Origin: an uncultured Oligoflexia bacterium
GTDB taxonomy: Bacteria; Bdellovibrionota; Bacteriovoracia; Bacteriovoracales; Bacteriovoracaceae
DNA length: 64,000 bases
Direction of reading: 5' to 3'
Assembly: GCA_913058265.1 (NCBI GenBank)
Contig: CAJXPQ010000004.1
Location: forward strand, 1-64,000
How positions within the stretch are numbered: the first letter of the stretch is position 1; every line of letters starts with the position of its first letter. A program made the translations under genes and the position numbers. Below are positions 16,184 to 25,393 of the stretch, one piece after another. The notes beneath the pieces are model-generated. The model saw only the letters and a program-made list of their open reading frames with translations. It searched no databases and was not told where the DNA came from.

Positions 16184-17167
16184 CTAAACTAGTTTTTTGC
16201 CTGATCCATCGGGTGAATCAACGACATATTGTGGAAGCGCCCAACCTGGAAGATCGTTACGGAGTTTATTGAATATTTTTTTGCCCTCCATTTCACTGAT
16301 ATAGAAATGAATACCACCTCTGACTTTGTCCGGGTGATGAAGGTAGTATGGCCTAAAGTTACAATCAATAACTTTATTGAGTAGATTCTTTAAACATTTC
16401 TCCGAATCATTCACACCTTTGAGTAAGACGGATTGAGTAAGACACTCAATCTTTTGCTTGGATAATAGTTCAAGTACTCCTGCAACTTCTGTATCAATCT
16501 CGTCAATATGATTTGTATGAACAACCATAAGTAGCTTTTTAAATTGCGTTGAATATTTTTCTATAAGCTCTATAAAGCCAAGGTCAATCCTATTGGGTAG
16601 GATAATGGGAGTTCTTGTGTGAAATCTAACAAATGAGATCTGGGTAGTAGAGAGAACTTTCAGTAATTGATCAAGATTAGCATTTCCTAGAATCAGTGGA
16701 TCTCCACCAGTAAGGATGACTTCGTTTACCTCTGGTGAGTTTGCTAGATACTCTTTTAGGCCGAGTAAACTCTTTTTAAAAATATCATCGTTTGAGTAAA
16801 GTTCATTCTTTCTGAAGCAGTAGCGACAGATTATGGGGCAAATAGTAGTGGGAGTAAAAAGAATTCGATTTTTATAACGATGAATTATTCCATCACCTTT
16901 AGACTTTAGATGGTCACCAATGGGATCTACTAGTCCTGTTTCTTCCAGTTCCTCGGACGTGGGAATAAATTGATTCCATAAGGGGGAACCATGACCGGCG
17001 ATTTTGATTTTTTCTGCAAAATGATAAGGAATAAAAACGGGGTAGTTGAGTTTAAATTCTAATTTGATATCAAAGAAGGATTCTAGTTCTCGCTGAGATT
17101 TTATCGCCTGCTTGAAGTCAATTTGCCAGGTGTGCTCTCTACTTGAGTAGTTCGTTAATTGTCTCAT
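16184..17167 (-). CDS. epmB: EF-P beta-lysylation protein EpmB (KamA-family radical SAM)
   Basis: A 327-residue radical SAM and PLP enzyme of the lysine 2,3-aminomutase family. The cluster motif is CPIICRYCFRK, followed by EVILTGGDPLIL. The short length matches EpmB (about 340 aa) rather than full KamA (over 400 aa), because the C-terminal oligomerisation part is absent. EpmB converts (S)-alpha-lysine to (R)-beta-lysine, which EpmA attaches to elongation factor P. No EpmA or EF-P gene is in the window. The start overlaps the upstream small membrane-protein gene by 29 bases. A stand-alone aminomutase is an alternative. Confidence 0.85.
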   Translation of the reverse strand: MRQLTNYSSREHTWQIDFKQAIKSQRELESFFDIKLEFKLNYPVFIPYHFAEKIKIAGHGSPLWNQFIPTSEELEETGLVDPIGDHLKSKGDGIIHRYKNRILFTPTTICPIICRYCFRKNELYSNDDIFKKSLLGLKEYLANSPEVNEVILTGGDPLILGNANLDQLLKVLSTTQISFVRFHTRTPIILPNRIDLGFIELIEKYSTQFKKLLMVVHTNHIDEIDTEVAGVLELLSKQKIECLTQSVLLKGVNDSEKCLKNLLNKVIDCNFRPYYLHHPDKVRGGIHFYISEMEGKKIFNKLRNDLPGWALPQYVVDSPDGSGKKLV

Positions 17168-17366
17168 TATTCATCTTCATGGTGAGTAGAGTTAAGAGAC
17201 CTATTATAAGATAGGATAAAATAATGGATGAGTTATCCATTACTTTAGTATTAAAAGCGAGGTGAGAGATTGTAATAATAATAGATACGTTTAGTAAGAT
17301 TAGTCCTAGCTTTTGTGCCAAGTCCCAATTTAAAGAATTCAATTTTTTTTGAACTAGTGCAACCAT
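17139..17366 (-). CDS. Small two-helix membrane protein
   Basis: 75 residues with two hydrophobic helices (about 18-36 and 44-62; LGLILLNVSIIITISHLAF and SSIILSYLIIGLLTLLTM). The frame is open from 17387, but the ATG at 17366 has AAGGAG eight bases upstream and is the better start. It overlaps epmB by 29 bases, so the two are probably co-transcribed. No family is recognised. Confidence 0.6.
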   Translation of the reverse strand: MVALVQKKLNSLNWDLAQKLGLILLNVSIIITISHLAFNTKVMDNSSIILSYLIIGLLTLLTMKMNNETINELLK

Positions 17367-17418
17367 ATTAAGTACTCCTTGCATCAATTATTTCAAACTT
17401 AACTGAGTATGTCATATA

Positions 17419-18369
17419 TTATTCTTTTATATCTTTAATTTTCTTTAATATGAAGTATTTATTCATCTGAGACTTAACGCATAGAGCGTAAAGAACTAGG
17501 CCGTTTGGAAGTGCCATTAATGATATAGGCTTAACTTCTCTGAACTCATTTTTATATGAGCCTCCGCTGTATTTTATCTGGATATTTGTTTTGTTTTGTA
17601 CAAATTCCTTAAGGCACACATGCTTGCGACCTAGGATATAATTCCCCGAAGGCTTAAAGGAGTTGAGCTTAAACAAGTAAGCAAGGTCCTTTAGAGATTT
17701 ATCACCGGCTTGATCATCAAAATACATCAAGCATCTTGCAAATACCTTCATCGCCACCACTGAGTCTTCAAGAGCGATATGATGGATAAACTTAATATCA
17801 AAAAACTCAGCAAGATCCCCAAGCTTAAATGACTTTGGCTTTATATCGGCCTTCTTGTAGAGAGTTCTCGGGAAAATACATGAGTCATAGATGTCTGAGA
17901 GACTGACAGGATAGTTATATTCGTGGATACCACGAATAATGAAGCTAATATCAAATTTAGCGTTGTGCGCTAACAGTGGAGTATTCCCATAGAAATCAAT
18001 AAAATCTTTTAATGGTTTCTTTAGAGTTGGTGCATCTCTAAGGTCTTCGTTGTGAAGCCCGTGATACTCGATAGTATGCTCTGGTATGGTAATCAGTGGG
18101 TTAACTAATGAGTGGAAAGTTGTGACTTTGCCATCAGGCTCAATCTTGCATGCAGCTATCTCAATCACTTTATCAAAAAGGGCCGATAGTCCGGTCATCT
18201 CGAGATCAAAAGAGCAAATACCTTTTGGGAAATGATTTAAGAGAATTTTCACTTCTTCTGGAGAAATAATAAGAGCTGTTTCAGAGCGATTTTGCATTGA
18301 AGGTTTATAGGTAATAGTACAGTCTAAGTCAAAGTAAAAACTGAGTAGGCGTTGCATCAATATTGACAT
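17419..18369 (-). CDS. DnaQ-like 3'-5' exonuclease
   Basis: A 316-residue DEDDh exonuclease. Motif I is FDLEMTGL (D55, E57), motif II includes AHNAKFDISFI, and motif III is the H and D of HIALEDSVVAMKVF. These residues bind two metal ions and remove 3'-terminal nucleotides, as in the epsilon subunit of DNA polymerase III. The protein is longer than epsilon (about 240 aa) and has an extra C-terminal region of about 90 residues, so it may be a DnaQ paralogue for repair or RNA processing. GGGAG four bases before the ATG supports the start. It is divergent from lpdA. Confidence 0.85.
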   Translation of the reverse strand: MSILMQRLLSFYFDLDCTITYKPSMQNRSETALIISPEEVKILLNHFPKGICSFDLEMTGLSALFDKVIEIAACKIEPDGKVTTFHSLVNPLITIPEHTIEYHGLHNEDLRDAPTLKKPLKDFIDFYGNTPLLAHNAKFDISFIIRGIHEYNYPVSLSDIYDSCIFPRTLYKKADIKPKSFKLGDLAEFFDIKFIHHIALEDSVVAMKVFARCLMYFDDQAGDKSLKDLAYLFKLNSFKPSGNYILGRKHVCLKEFVQNKTNIQIKYSGGSYKNEFREVKPISLMALPNGLVLYALCVKSQMNKYFILKKIKDIKE

Positions 18370-18422
18370 AAGCTCCCGAAAATCTTATTAATTTGCTACT
18401 AATTTTTTTAAAGGAAATCTAT

Positions 18423-19799
18423 ATGTCTAAAAAGTTTGATCTTGTTGTTCTTGGAGCTGGACCCGGTGGTTATGTGGCGGCGATACGTGCTGCTCAACTT
18501 GGTAAGAAAGTGGCGATTGTTGAAAAAGAACATATGGGCGGAGTTTGTTTAAATAAAGGATGTATTCCTACAAAAGCTGTCTTGAAGTCAGCTCATTCAG
18601 TTCATGAAATAGCTGATATGAAGGATCTAGGAATAAATGTTGATCTTAAAGGCTTAGATGGATCTCAAGCAGTAAAACGTGCAACTAAGATTTCAGAGAA
18701 AGTTTCAAAAGGTATTGATTACCTAATGAAGAAAAATAAAATTGAAGTTTTTATGGGCAACGGAGAGTTCATTAACAAAACATCAATTAAAGTTGGAAAA
18801 GAAACACTAGAGTTTAAAAATGCCATGATAGCTACAGGTGCAAAGTATAGAACTTTTCCTGGTCTTGAGCACGACGGTAAGAGACTTATCGGTGCATGGG
18901 AAGCAGTTAAAATGGAGAAACTTCCAAAGTCTATTGGGATAATAGGTGCTGGTGCCATTGGAATGGAGTTTGCTTATTTTTGGAATGCATTTGGTGTAGA
19001 CGTTCATATATTTGAATTACAAAAACACTTACTTCCCATTGAAGATGAAGATTCTTCTAAGGAAGTTGAAAGAGCTTATAAAAAATACGGTGTTAAATTT
19101 AATACAAGTGTTGAAAAAGTATCAGCTAAAAACAACGGTAAAGACGTAACGATTACTGCTGTTATTAAAGGTAAAGAAGAAAAATTCAAATTTGAAATGG
19201 GTTTAATTGCTGTTGGTATGACAGGAGAATTAGATGGTTTTGGTATGGATAAAATTGGAATAAAAGCTGAACGTGGTTTTATTAAAGTTAACGATATGAT
19301 GCAGACAAATATTCCAAATATTTATGCTATTGGTGATGTATCCGGTGCACCACTTCTTGCCCATGCGGCATCTCATGAAGGTGTTGTGGCCGCTGAACAT
19401 CTGGCCGGCTTAAAGCCACATGCAATAGATAAAATGAATATTCCTGGCTGTACTTATTGTCAACCTCAGGTGGCTTCAGTTGGATACACTGAAAGAGCGC
19501 TTAAAGAGAAAAAAATCAAATATACAGTTGGAAAGCTACCTTTTATGGCCAATGGAAAAGCAGTTGCCTCAAATGAGACAGTTGGCTTTGTGAAGACATT
19601 AATGGGCGAGCATGGAGAGATGCTTGGTGCACATATAGTAGGAACACAAGCAACTGAGCTAATCCATGAGTACACATTGTTTAAGCAGATGGAAGGTATT
19701 GATGAGGAAATTTTTGCCACTGTTCATCCGCATCCGACACTTGGAGAGTTCCTAGCTGAATCAGTTATGGCGGCAAAAAATAGAGCCCTCAACTTTTAA
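18423..19799 (+). CDS. lpdA: Dihydrolipoyl dehydrogenase (E3)
   Basis: A 458-residue FAD enzyme that re-oxidises dihydrolipoamide on E2 and reduces NAD+. The FAD dinucleotide fold GAGPGGY, the redox pair C42/C47 in GGVCLNKGCIPTK, the NAD fold IIGAGAIGMEF, FAD-binding YAIGDVSG and the C-terminal HPHPTLGEF catalytic His/Glu are all present. The frame extends to 18393, but AAAGGAAA precedes the ATG at 18423. The E2 gene follows 56 bases downstream, so the two probably form one operon; E1 is not in the window. Confidence 0.95.
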   Translation: MSKKFDLVVLGAGPGGYVAAIRAAQLGKKVAIVEKEHMGGVCLNKGCIPTKAVLKSAHSVHEIADMKDLGINVDLKGLDGSQAVKRATKISEKVSKGIDYLMKKNKIEVFMGNGEFINKTSIKVGKETLEFKNAMIATGAKYRTFPGLEHDGKRLIGAWEAVKMEKLPKSIGIIGAGAIGMEFAYFWNAFGVDVHIFELQKHLLPIEDEDSSKEVERAYKKYGVKFNTSVEKVSAKNNGKDVTITAVIKGKEEKFKFEMGLIAVGMTGELDGFGMDKIGIKAERGFIKVNDMMQTNIPNIYAIGDVSGAPLLAHAASHEGVVAAEHLAGLKPHAIDKMNIPGCTYCQPQVASVGYTERALKEKKIKYTVGKLPFMANGKAVASNETVGFVKTLMGEHGEMLGAHIVGTQATELIHEYTLFKQMEGIDEEIFATVHPHPTLGEFLAESVMAAKNRALNF

Positions 19800-19855
19800 A
19801 TGAATTTTTAGGTAAAATAGATAGATAAAATTATAAATAATAAAGGTAAGAAATT

Positions 19856-21130
19856 ATGGCAAGAATAGAAATTGTTATGCCTCAAATGGGTGAGTCAATC
19901 ACAACAGGTACAATTACTAAATGGACAAAAAATGTTGGAGATACAATTGAGATTGATGAAATCTTATTAGAAATCTCTACAGATAAAGTCGAATCTGAAA
20001 TCCCAAGTCCTACAGAGGGAAAAATCGCAGAGCTTCTATACCCGGAAGGTGAAACAATTGATGTTGGCAAAGTTATTGCTTATATCGAAGATGATATGAG
20101 TGCTGATATTTCTGCCGATTCAGCTGCGCCGGCAGATAAGAAAGAAGAGGCAAAATCAAAGCCAGTAGCAGAAGCACCAAAAGAAACTGCACCCGCTGAA
20201 GAAGATACAAGTGGAGAGAGACGATTTTATACACCACTTGTTAAAAAATTAGCAAAAGATGCAGGTGTTGCTTTAAGTGAACTTAAATCAATCACAGGTT
20301 CTGGAGCAGGTGGAAGAGTTAATAGAGCAGACTTTGAGAAATATTTAAGTGGAGGAAGATCAAAAGCTTCCCCAAGTGGATCTTCTTCATCTGTTCAATT
20401 GTCTACAGTTCCAGCCTTTACAAGCTCTGAGAATGTTGAAATTGTACCAATGGATAATATGAGAAAAATGATTGCCAAGAACATGCAATCTTCAAAGCTT
20501 ACTTCTCCTCATGTTAATTCAATCGTTGATATTGATATGACAAACCTAGTTAACATAAGAAACGAAATAAAAGGTCCATTTAAGGCTGAGGAAGGATTTA
20601 ACTTAACTTATTCTCACTTTGTTATGTATGCACTTGTACAAGCTCTTAAAGAGTTTCCAACAGTTAATGCATCAATTGATGGTGATAATATTGTTTATAA
20701 AAAAGATATCAATTTAGGATGTGCCGTTGCTGTTCCTGGAAATGGACTAATTGTTCCTGTTATTAAAGGTGCTGATAATTTAAACCTAACAGGTATTGCA
20801 AGACAGCTTAACGAGCTAGCTCTTAAAGCCAGAAATAAAAAATTAACGATGGATGACTTAAGTAAAGGGACTTATACTTTTACAAATAATGGATCATTTG
20901 GAGTCTTGGCCGCTACACCAGTTATTCTTCAACCACAAGTTGGAATCTTCTGTGTTGGGGCGATTAAAAAATCTGTTGAAGTTATGCCTGATAACTCTTT
21001 GGCAATTAGAGATATTATGTATGCAACACATACTTACGATCATAGGTTAATTGATGGGGAAGTTGGATCAAAGTTCTTAATGCATGTTAAAAATACTCTT
21101 GAGACAATGGACCCAAGAGATTTATTATAA
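19856..21130 (+). CDS. 2-oxoacid dehydrogenase E2, dihydrolipoamide acyltransferase
   Basis: 424 residues in the standard order: N-terminal lipoyl domain (lipoylated K44 in STDKVESE), an Ala/Pro/Glu-rich linker, the peripheral subunit-binding domain (YTPLVKKLAKDAGV to GGRVNRADFEKYL), a second linker, and the catalytic domain ending in HTYDHRLIDGEVG, where His and Asp drive acyl transfer to CoA. A single lipoyl domain is present. The acyl group cannot be fixed from sequence: pyruvate, branched-chain or 2-oxoglutarate complexes are possible. It follows lpdA and ends at a strong terminator. Confidence 0.93.
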   Translation: MARIEIVMPQMGESITTGTITKWTKNVGDTIEIDEILLEISTDKVESEIPSPTEGKIAELLYPEGETIDVGKVIAYIEDDMSADISADSAAPADKKEEAKSKPVAEAPKETAPAEEDTSGERRFYTPLVKKLAKDAGVALSELKSITGSGAGGRVNRADFEKYLSGGRSKASPSGSSSSVQLSTVPAFTSSENVEIVPMDNMRKMIAKNMQSSKLTSPHVNSIVDIDMTNLVNIRNEIKGPFKAEEGFNLTYSHFVMYALVQALKEFPTVNASIDGDNIVYKKDINLGCAVAVPGNGLIVPVIKGADNLNLTGIARQLNELALKARNKKLTMDDLSKGTYTFTNNGSFGVLAATPVILQPQVGIFCVGAIKKSVEVMPDNSLAIRDIMYATHTYDHRLIDGEVGSKFLMHVKNTLETMDPRDLL

Positions 21131-21157
21131 GATTTAAATAAATTAAAAATATGAATG

Positions 21158-21184
21158 AGGCACCCAAGTTAGGTGCCTTTTTTA
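21158..21184 (+). terminator. Rho-independent terminator after E2
   Basis: AGGCACC (21158-21164) pairs with GGTGCCT (21172-21178) across a seven-base loop and is followed by a run of T. It ends the lpdA-E2 operon. Confidence 0.9.
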
Positions 21185-21253
21185 TTGAATTATTTGTAAA
21201 GAAAGAGTCACATTCTCACAAAGGCTCTTTTGTCAGTTTCTATCGAAATTAAA

Positions 21254-21376
21254 TTATTTTTTAGCTTCTGTAATAGCTCTTGATAAGCAGGCGCTAATAG
21301 CGTCAGTTTTGTCTTAAGTATCTGAAAAGACATTATCTTTAGTAGGCAAATCTATCCATTATAGAGATACATAGTT
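21254..21376 (-). pseudogene. Possible gene remnant with in-frame stops
   Basis: On the minus strand the frame reads NYVSL, stop, WIDLPTKDNVFSDT, stop, DKTDAISACLSRAITEAKK, stop. Both internal stops are TAA (21359-21361 and 21314-21316). The last segment looks like the tail of a secreted protein. No start can be assigned. It lies in the 294-base gap between the E2 terminator and the coiled-coil gene, where nothing else was seen. Confidence 0.25.
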
Positions 21377-21425
21377 AAATGGGAGACAATTACCTCAGTA
21401 CGCTAGGAAGGCGTTTGGAGAATTT

Positions 21426-22181
21426 ATGACAACAAGACTTGAAAGAAATAAACGAAGAAATCATTCAAAAAGAAACTCTGTTTCACTTGAAAGAGCTAGA
21501 CTTGAAACACTTGTTTATAAAGATGAGCTAGAGAATGGTTTATTACTTGTTGATAAAATCCAAAAAGAGCGAGCACGTATGGTTAAGGAAGTAGAGCTGG
21601 AGCTTAGCTATCAAGGTGTACTAAAGGAAAAAATAACTTATCTAAAAGAGCAGGTAAATGAACTTAGACAAAGTCATACTGCAAACTCAAAAGTTCTAGA
21701 TTCTATTAAAGCTCACCGCTCTAATATGCAGCAAGAGGTTGTTGAGCTTGAAAGTAATATTTTAACTAATAAAGCAGTCTCTACGGCGAAAAATGTCACA
21801 GATAATTATGCTAAGTTGATGGAAGCAGTCAACTCAGATCGAATGAATCATCCTAAGGAGAAGAGCATTCTATTATCGATACTAAGGGATCTCATTCAAA
21901 CGACTCATGAAAATGAATTCGAAGGGTACTCTTGGAAAGCAAAGGTTGCACACTCTGGTTCATCTGTTGGTGCTCGAATTCGATTCTCCAATCTTGCAAT
22001 ACATGAATCAAATTTAAAGGGGATTTACCAGCCTGTGATTAAAGGTTTCGAGACAAAGTTCTCAACACAGGATATCTCAATTGATGCGCAAACAAAGAAA
22101 GAGAGTGGTGTCGTTTCTACATTAGATATTATTGTAAAGATATCGTACCAGGTCAGAGGACAGTTTGCAGAACTTCCATAG
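21426..22181 (+). CDS. Coiled-coil protein of unknown function
   Basis: A 251-residue cytoplasmic protein. The first 25 residues are strongly basic (ERNKRRNHSKRNS). Residues 25-130 are charged and heptad-like, predicted as long coiled coil. Residues 140-251 look globular (GYSWKAKVAHSGSSVGARIRF, then a tail of beta strands). No catalytic motif or membrane segment is seen and no family is recognised. TTGGAG seven bases before the ATG supports the start. It converges with zero spacing on the YciO/TsaC-like gene. Confidence 0.75.
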   Translation: MTTRLERNKRRNHSKRNSVSLERARLETLVYKDELENGLLLVDKIQKERARMVKEVELELSYQGVLKEKITYLKEQVNELRQSHTANSKVLDSIKAHRSNMQQEVVELESNILTNKAVSTAKNVTDNYAKLMEAVNSDRMNHPKEKSILLSILRDLIQTTHENEFEGYSWKAKVAHSGSSVGARIRFSNLAIHESNLKGIYQPVIKGFETKFSTQDISIDAQTKKESGVVSTLDIIVKISYQVRGQFAELP

Positions 22182-22817
22182 TTAGAAGTAAGAGATATCC
22201 CCAACTCCCTCCCGAATAATTTCAGGGCCTGTATCTTTTGATAAGTTAATTATTGAGGACTTCCCAACAAATTCAAATTCACCCGGGTCAATTATCATCG
22301 CGACAATATCCAATAATGCATCTTCCAACTGGTATGAGTAAATCATATCTGTGGAGTCTTCCGAGAGACCAAGCAAGGACTTTGGAAGATTTGTACTAAC
22401 AACAGGTTGACCATGAATTTCGATGATTTTCGAGACTAGGTGGGATGGAACAAAACGTATTCCAACTTCTTTATCTACCTTTGATGCCTGTACAAATTTA
22501 GCAAGCTTCTTTGTAGCTTCAAAAATAAAAGTATAATGACCTGGAATTGATTTTTTTAAAAGTCTGAAAGCAGAATTATTGATAATAGCAACTTCGGCCG
22601 CCATAGATAAATCTGAGCATAGTATTGAGAAATGCTTTTGTTTGTCTTCTTTTTTAATTTTATATAGTTTCTCAATCGCACTCTTTTGAGATGAGCAGGC
22701 GGCGAGTATCCAATTTGTATCAGTTGGAAAGCAGATAAGCTTACCTTGGCCTAAGGCTTCAGACGCTTTTCGCAGAATTCGGTCATCTGGATTATGTTCT
22801 AGTACATATTCAATCAT
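22182..22817 (-). CDS. YciO/TsaC (Sua5-YrdC) family protein
   Basis: A 211-residue protein of the YrdC fold. CFPTDTNWILAA matches the PTD(T/S) substrate loop, and KLYKIKKEDKQKHFSILC matches the KxR/KxK nucleotide-binding region. HYTFIFEATKKL and VGIRFVPSHLVSKII follow as in the family. TsaC makes threonylcarbamoyl-AMP for t6A37 in tRNAs that read ANN codons. Length and spacing resemble E. coli YciO more than TsaC, so it may be a paralogue that does not make t6A in vivo. Confidence 0.82.
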   Translation of the reverse strand: MIEYVLEHNPDDRILRKASEALGQGKLICFPTDTNWILAACSSQKSAIEKLYKIKKEDKQKHFSILCSDLSMAAEVAIINNSAFRLLKKSIPGHYTFIFEATKKLAKFVQASKVDKEVGIRFVPSHLVSKIIEIHGQPVVSTNLPKSLLGLSEDSTDMIYSYQLEDALLDIVAMIIDPGEFEFVGKSSIINLSKDTGPEIIREGVGDISYF

Positions 22818-22860
22818 AATAGGATTTTAGGTGGATGCCTTGTGGCTGTAAAGAAGTTCT

Positions 22861-24108
22861 TTACTTGTTTTGAGTTCTATTTATGAAGTCATCCTGCATT
22901 TTTTCATACCCAATACCTGATGAATCAAAAAAATGAGTTTTCTCGTCCATATAAGTTTGTTTTACCCAGTGATTTTCATATGAGTGCGGGTATTTATAGT
23001 TTGATTTGTTAGGGTGATGATTTCTTAAATGTGTGGGAACCTCTAGGCTAGGATTATTTTTCACATACTCTAAGGCTTTATCTATCGCTAGGTAACTTGC
23101 ATTGGATTTTGGGGCACGAGCAAGATAAGTTACCGCCTGGGCCAGGATAATTCTCGCTTCTGGCATACCTATGGTCTTAATGGCATAATGCGCGTCAGTT
23201 GTAATTGAAAGCGCTCTTGGGTCTGCATTTCCTATATCCTCACTGGCAAGAATGATAAGTCTTCTGGCAATAAATTCTATGTCTTCGCCACCATCAAGCA
23301 TGACTGCAAGCCATAATATCGCCGCGTCTACATCTGATCCTCTAATACTCTTAATAAACGCAGAGATTACATCATAGTGTCTTTCATTATTTTTGTCATA
23401 GCTTCGATTATCAAAAAAGTAATTCTTAATAATTTCGTCAAAATTGAGTTCTACGAGGGAGTCTTTATTATTTTCAAGGGTTTCAATTTGGTTGAGTGCG
23501 AACCTTGCATCACCATTTGAGTGTTCAGCAATATAATCCACTAATTTACTATCAAGCTGAAAGTTTATATTTTTGAGAGTGTTAGTTAAAAGCAATCTAA
23601 TATCGGTCACAGATAAGCTGTCGAGCCTCCATTTTTGTACTCTTGAGAGTATCGCTTTATTTAATGTTGTGTTTGGGTTTTCTGTAGTAGCTCCAAATAA
23701 AACAAAGTCACCTTTTTCTAGGTGAGGGAGAAGAGCGTCTTGCTGGCCTTTATTAAATCTATGTATTTCATCGATGAAGATTATCGACTTCTTCCCTTGA
23801 GATTCTTTAAGATTTATCGCCTCCGATATTATTTTTCTAAGATCATTCACTCCACCAAGAACAGCATTAAAGCTGAATAGTTGAAGTTTTGCATTGGATG
23901 CTAGGATATTTGCAAGGGTGGTCTTTCCACAACCCGGAGGTCCATGAAGTACTATATGTGGCAGCTTATTAAAGTCGAGCATACTTACTTTTTTTAGCAC
24001 GGATTTTTGTCCAAAGAATTGGTCTAATTCTTTGGGGCGGACCTTGAATGCTAGAGGTGCGTCATCCTTAATATTTGAGCTGAAGAGTCCCATCTGATCT
24101 TGCATCAT
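22861..24108 (-). CDS. rarA: Replication-associated recombination protein A (AAA+ ATPase)
   Basis: A 415-residue clamp-loader-like AAA+ ATPase of the RarA/MgsA/WRNIP1 family that acts at stalled replication forks. Visible are RPKELDQFFGQ, Walker A GPPGCGKTT (K62), Walker B IIFIDEIHRFNKGQQD, sensor 1 GATTENP and the arginine-finger region LSRVQKW. The C-terminal tetramerisation domain is present (VTYLARAPKSNASY to HLRNHHPN). Length is normal. No clear ribosome site precedes the ATG at 24108. It is divergent from rpsU. Confidence 0.93.
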   Translation of the reverse strand: MMQDQMGLFSSNIKDDAPLAFKVRPKELDQFFGQKSVLKKVSMLDFNKLPHIVLHGPPGCGKTTLANILASNAKLQLFSFNAVLGGVNDLRKIISEAINLKESQGKKSIIFIDEIHRFNKGQQDALLPHLEKGDFVLFGATTENPNTTLNKAILSRVQKWRLDSLSVTDIRLLLTNTLKNINFQLDSKLVDYIAEHSNGDARFALNQIETLENNKDSLVELNFDEIIKNYFFDNRSYDKNNERHYDVISAFIKSIRGSDVDAAILWLAVMLDGGEDIEFIARRLIILASEDIGNADPRALSITTDAHYAIKTIGMPEARIILAQAVTYLARAPKSNASYLAIDKALEYVKNNPSLEVPTHLRNHHPNKSNYKYPHSYENHWVKQTYMDEKTHFFDSSGIGYEKMQDDFINRTQNK

Positions 24109-24109
24109 G

Positions 24110-24138
24110 TTGACATTTATACCTTATTATCATACTTT
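24110..24138 (+). promoter_or_regulatory. Candidate sigma-70 promoter of rpsU
   Basis: TTGACA (24110-24115), a 17-base spacer and TACTTT (24133-24138), the latter a weak -10. It would give a leader of about 70 bases before the rpsU ATG at 24214. Confidence 0.5.
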
Positions 24139-24163
24139 ATCCAAACTCAATTTTGAGATATTT

Positions 24164-24205
24164 CCTCCTGCTTTGCGGGAGCCTTGAATGTTAGTAAGAA
24201 GGAGG
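24164..24205 (+). promoter_or_regulatory. rpsU leader with alternative pairings of the ribosome site
   Basis: CTCCTGC (24165-24171) pairs with GCGGGAG (24175-24181) in a tight hairpin. The overlapping CCTCCT (24164-24169) can instead pair with AGGAGG (24200-24205) of the very strong ribosome site. The two structures exclude each other, as in a translational switch. Confidence 0.4.
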
Positions 24206-24213
24206 TGAATTAG

Positions 24214-24426
24214 ATGCAAAATATATACATTACAGTTGATGACCGAGGTGTTGAGAGATCCCTTAGAAAATTTAAAAGAATGTGTGACACATACGGAATT
24301 GTGAAATTGTATCGTTCTCGCCAGGAATATAAAAAACCTTCGATTATGGCCAAAGAAAAAAGAGAAGCCGCTGAGAAGAGAAGAAGAAAGACTTCAGTAA
24401 AGTCTAGAACGAGATCTAAAATTTAA
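24214..24426 (+). CDS. rpsU: 30S ribosomal protein S21
   Basis: A 70-residue basic protein of the small ribosomal subunit, involved in selecting the mRNA start during initiation. The core RSLRKFKRMCDTYGIV and the basic tail KREAAEKRRRKTS match S21; length is normal. The ribosome site AAGGAGG eight bases before the ATG is close to the perfect anti-16S complement, unlike most genes here. The usual neighbours dnaG and rpoD are not adjacent. The gene has its own promoter and a strong terminator. Confidence 0.93.
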   Translation: MQNIYITVDDRGVERSLRKFKRMCDTYGIVKLYRSRQEYKKPSIMAKEKREAAEKRRRKTSVKSRTRSKI

Positions 24427-24438
24427 TTTTAAATATGA

Positions 24439-24466
24439 AGCCTCCTTTTTAGGGGGCTTTTTTTTT
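24439..24466 (+). terminator. Rho-independent terminator after rpsU
   Basis: AGCCTCC (24439-24445) pairs with GGGGGCT (24452-24458) across TTTTTA, followed by a long T run. The minus-strand gene ending at 24472 converges on it. Confidence 0.92.
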
Positions 24467-24471
24467 GCTAT

Positions 24472-25275
24472 TTACTTCCGTATGGTAACTTTTAGAACAT
24501 TGTTCCATCTTCTGTGGATGACTTTTAAGAGGGTTGCAGTTGGCTTTGAAATCTTATGATTTCTCTTAGTCAGAACAATATTAAGGATATTTAGCCTTAC
24601 GTTTAATTCGTTAAGCTTTTTTAAGAAGATTTTTTGTCCGCCACCCTTTAAAATATGAAATATAGTCGTCGTGTAGAATTCATTCCAAAATGAGATAAAC
24701 TCATCTCGAAACCTATTATCTGAAGAAACAAATATATAGTTAAAGAAAGAAGAAAATAGCTTCTTTGACTGTGTGGGAAAGTAAGAATAGCCTTTATAGC
24801 TTTTAACATTTTGAATCTGGGAATCTTTCAGAAATATAAAATTATCTAGGTCTAAATAAAATGCGTAAATTTCATTTTTAAGCTTATGGAAGTGATCATT
24901 TGAAATCATTATATCTTCAGTTGTAAAGTTCTCCTTATCTATCAAAGAGGGAGGAGTCTTGAGATGGGAGAGAATTTGATTCGTTAATTCTTTTGCTTCA
25001 TTGAGTGATTTTTCACATCTCTCTATAGATTTTGCCGAACATTTTGTATCAGCAATTAAGAGCTGTGAGTGCAGTGATCTAAATTTCGAAAAGATTGGTT
25101 TAAGGTCATTTAACTCAGGATTAATCAACATGATTAAGGTGATGAAATCTTGACTGATACTTGTTAGCTGGGGAGTTACGTACCTACGATATTTAAAATC
25201 ATTTAAGTTAATATCTTTAGGCCCATAGGCAAAGCATATAGTTGATAACAATAGAGAAAGTAGAATAAATTTCAT
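24472..25275 (-). CDS. Secreted protein of unknown function
   Basis: 267 residues. A signal peptide at 1-16 (MKFILLSLLLSTICFA) directs export. The mature part is helical, lysine-rich and has no recognised domain; two cysteines (C79 and C87 region, TKCSAKSIERCEKS) may form a disulphide. The C-terminus is very basic (RRWNNVLKVTIRK). It is single and convergent with rpsU. Secreted unknowns of this kind are common in predatory Bdellovibrio-like bacteria. Confidence 0.72.
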   Translation of the reverse strand: MKFILLSLLLSTICFAYGPKDINLNDFKYRRYVTPQLTSISQDFITLIMLINPELNDLKPIFSKFRSLHSQLLIADTKCSAKSIERCEKSLNEAKELTNQILSHLKTPPSLIDKENFTTEDIMISNDHFHKLKNEIYAFYLDLDNFIFLKDSQIQNVKSYKGYSYFPTQSKKLFSSFFNYIFVSSDNRFRDEFISFWNEFYTTTIFHILKGGGQKIFLKKLNELNVRLNILNIVLTKRNHKISKPTATLLKVIHRRWNNVLKVTIRK

Positions 25276-25393
25276 AATTAAGTATAAATTGTATTCCTAG
25301 TAAAAGAAAGCTTACCTTTTCTATATTGCGGCGCATGTTTGATTATCTTCTTTAGAACTCTAAAATACTAAGTAAATTAAGAGGCATTTATAA

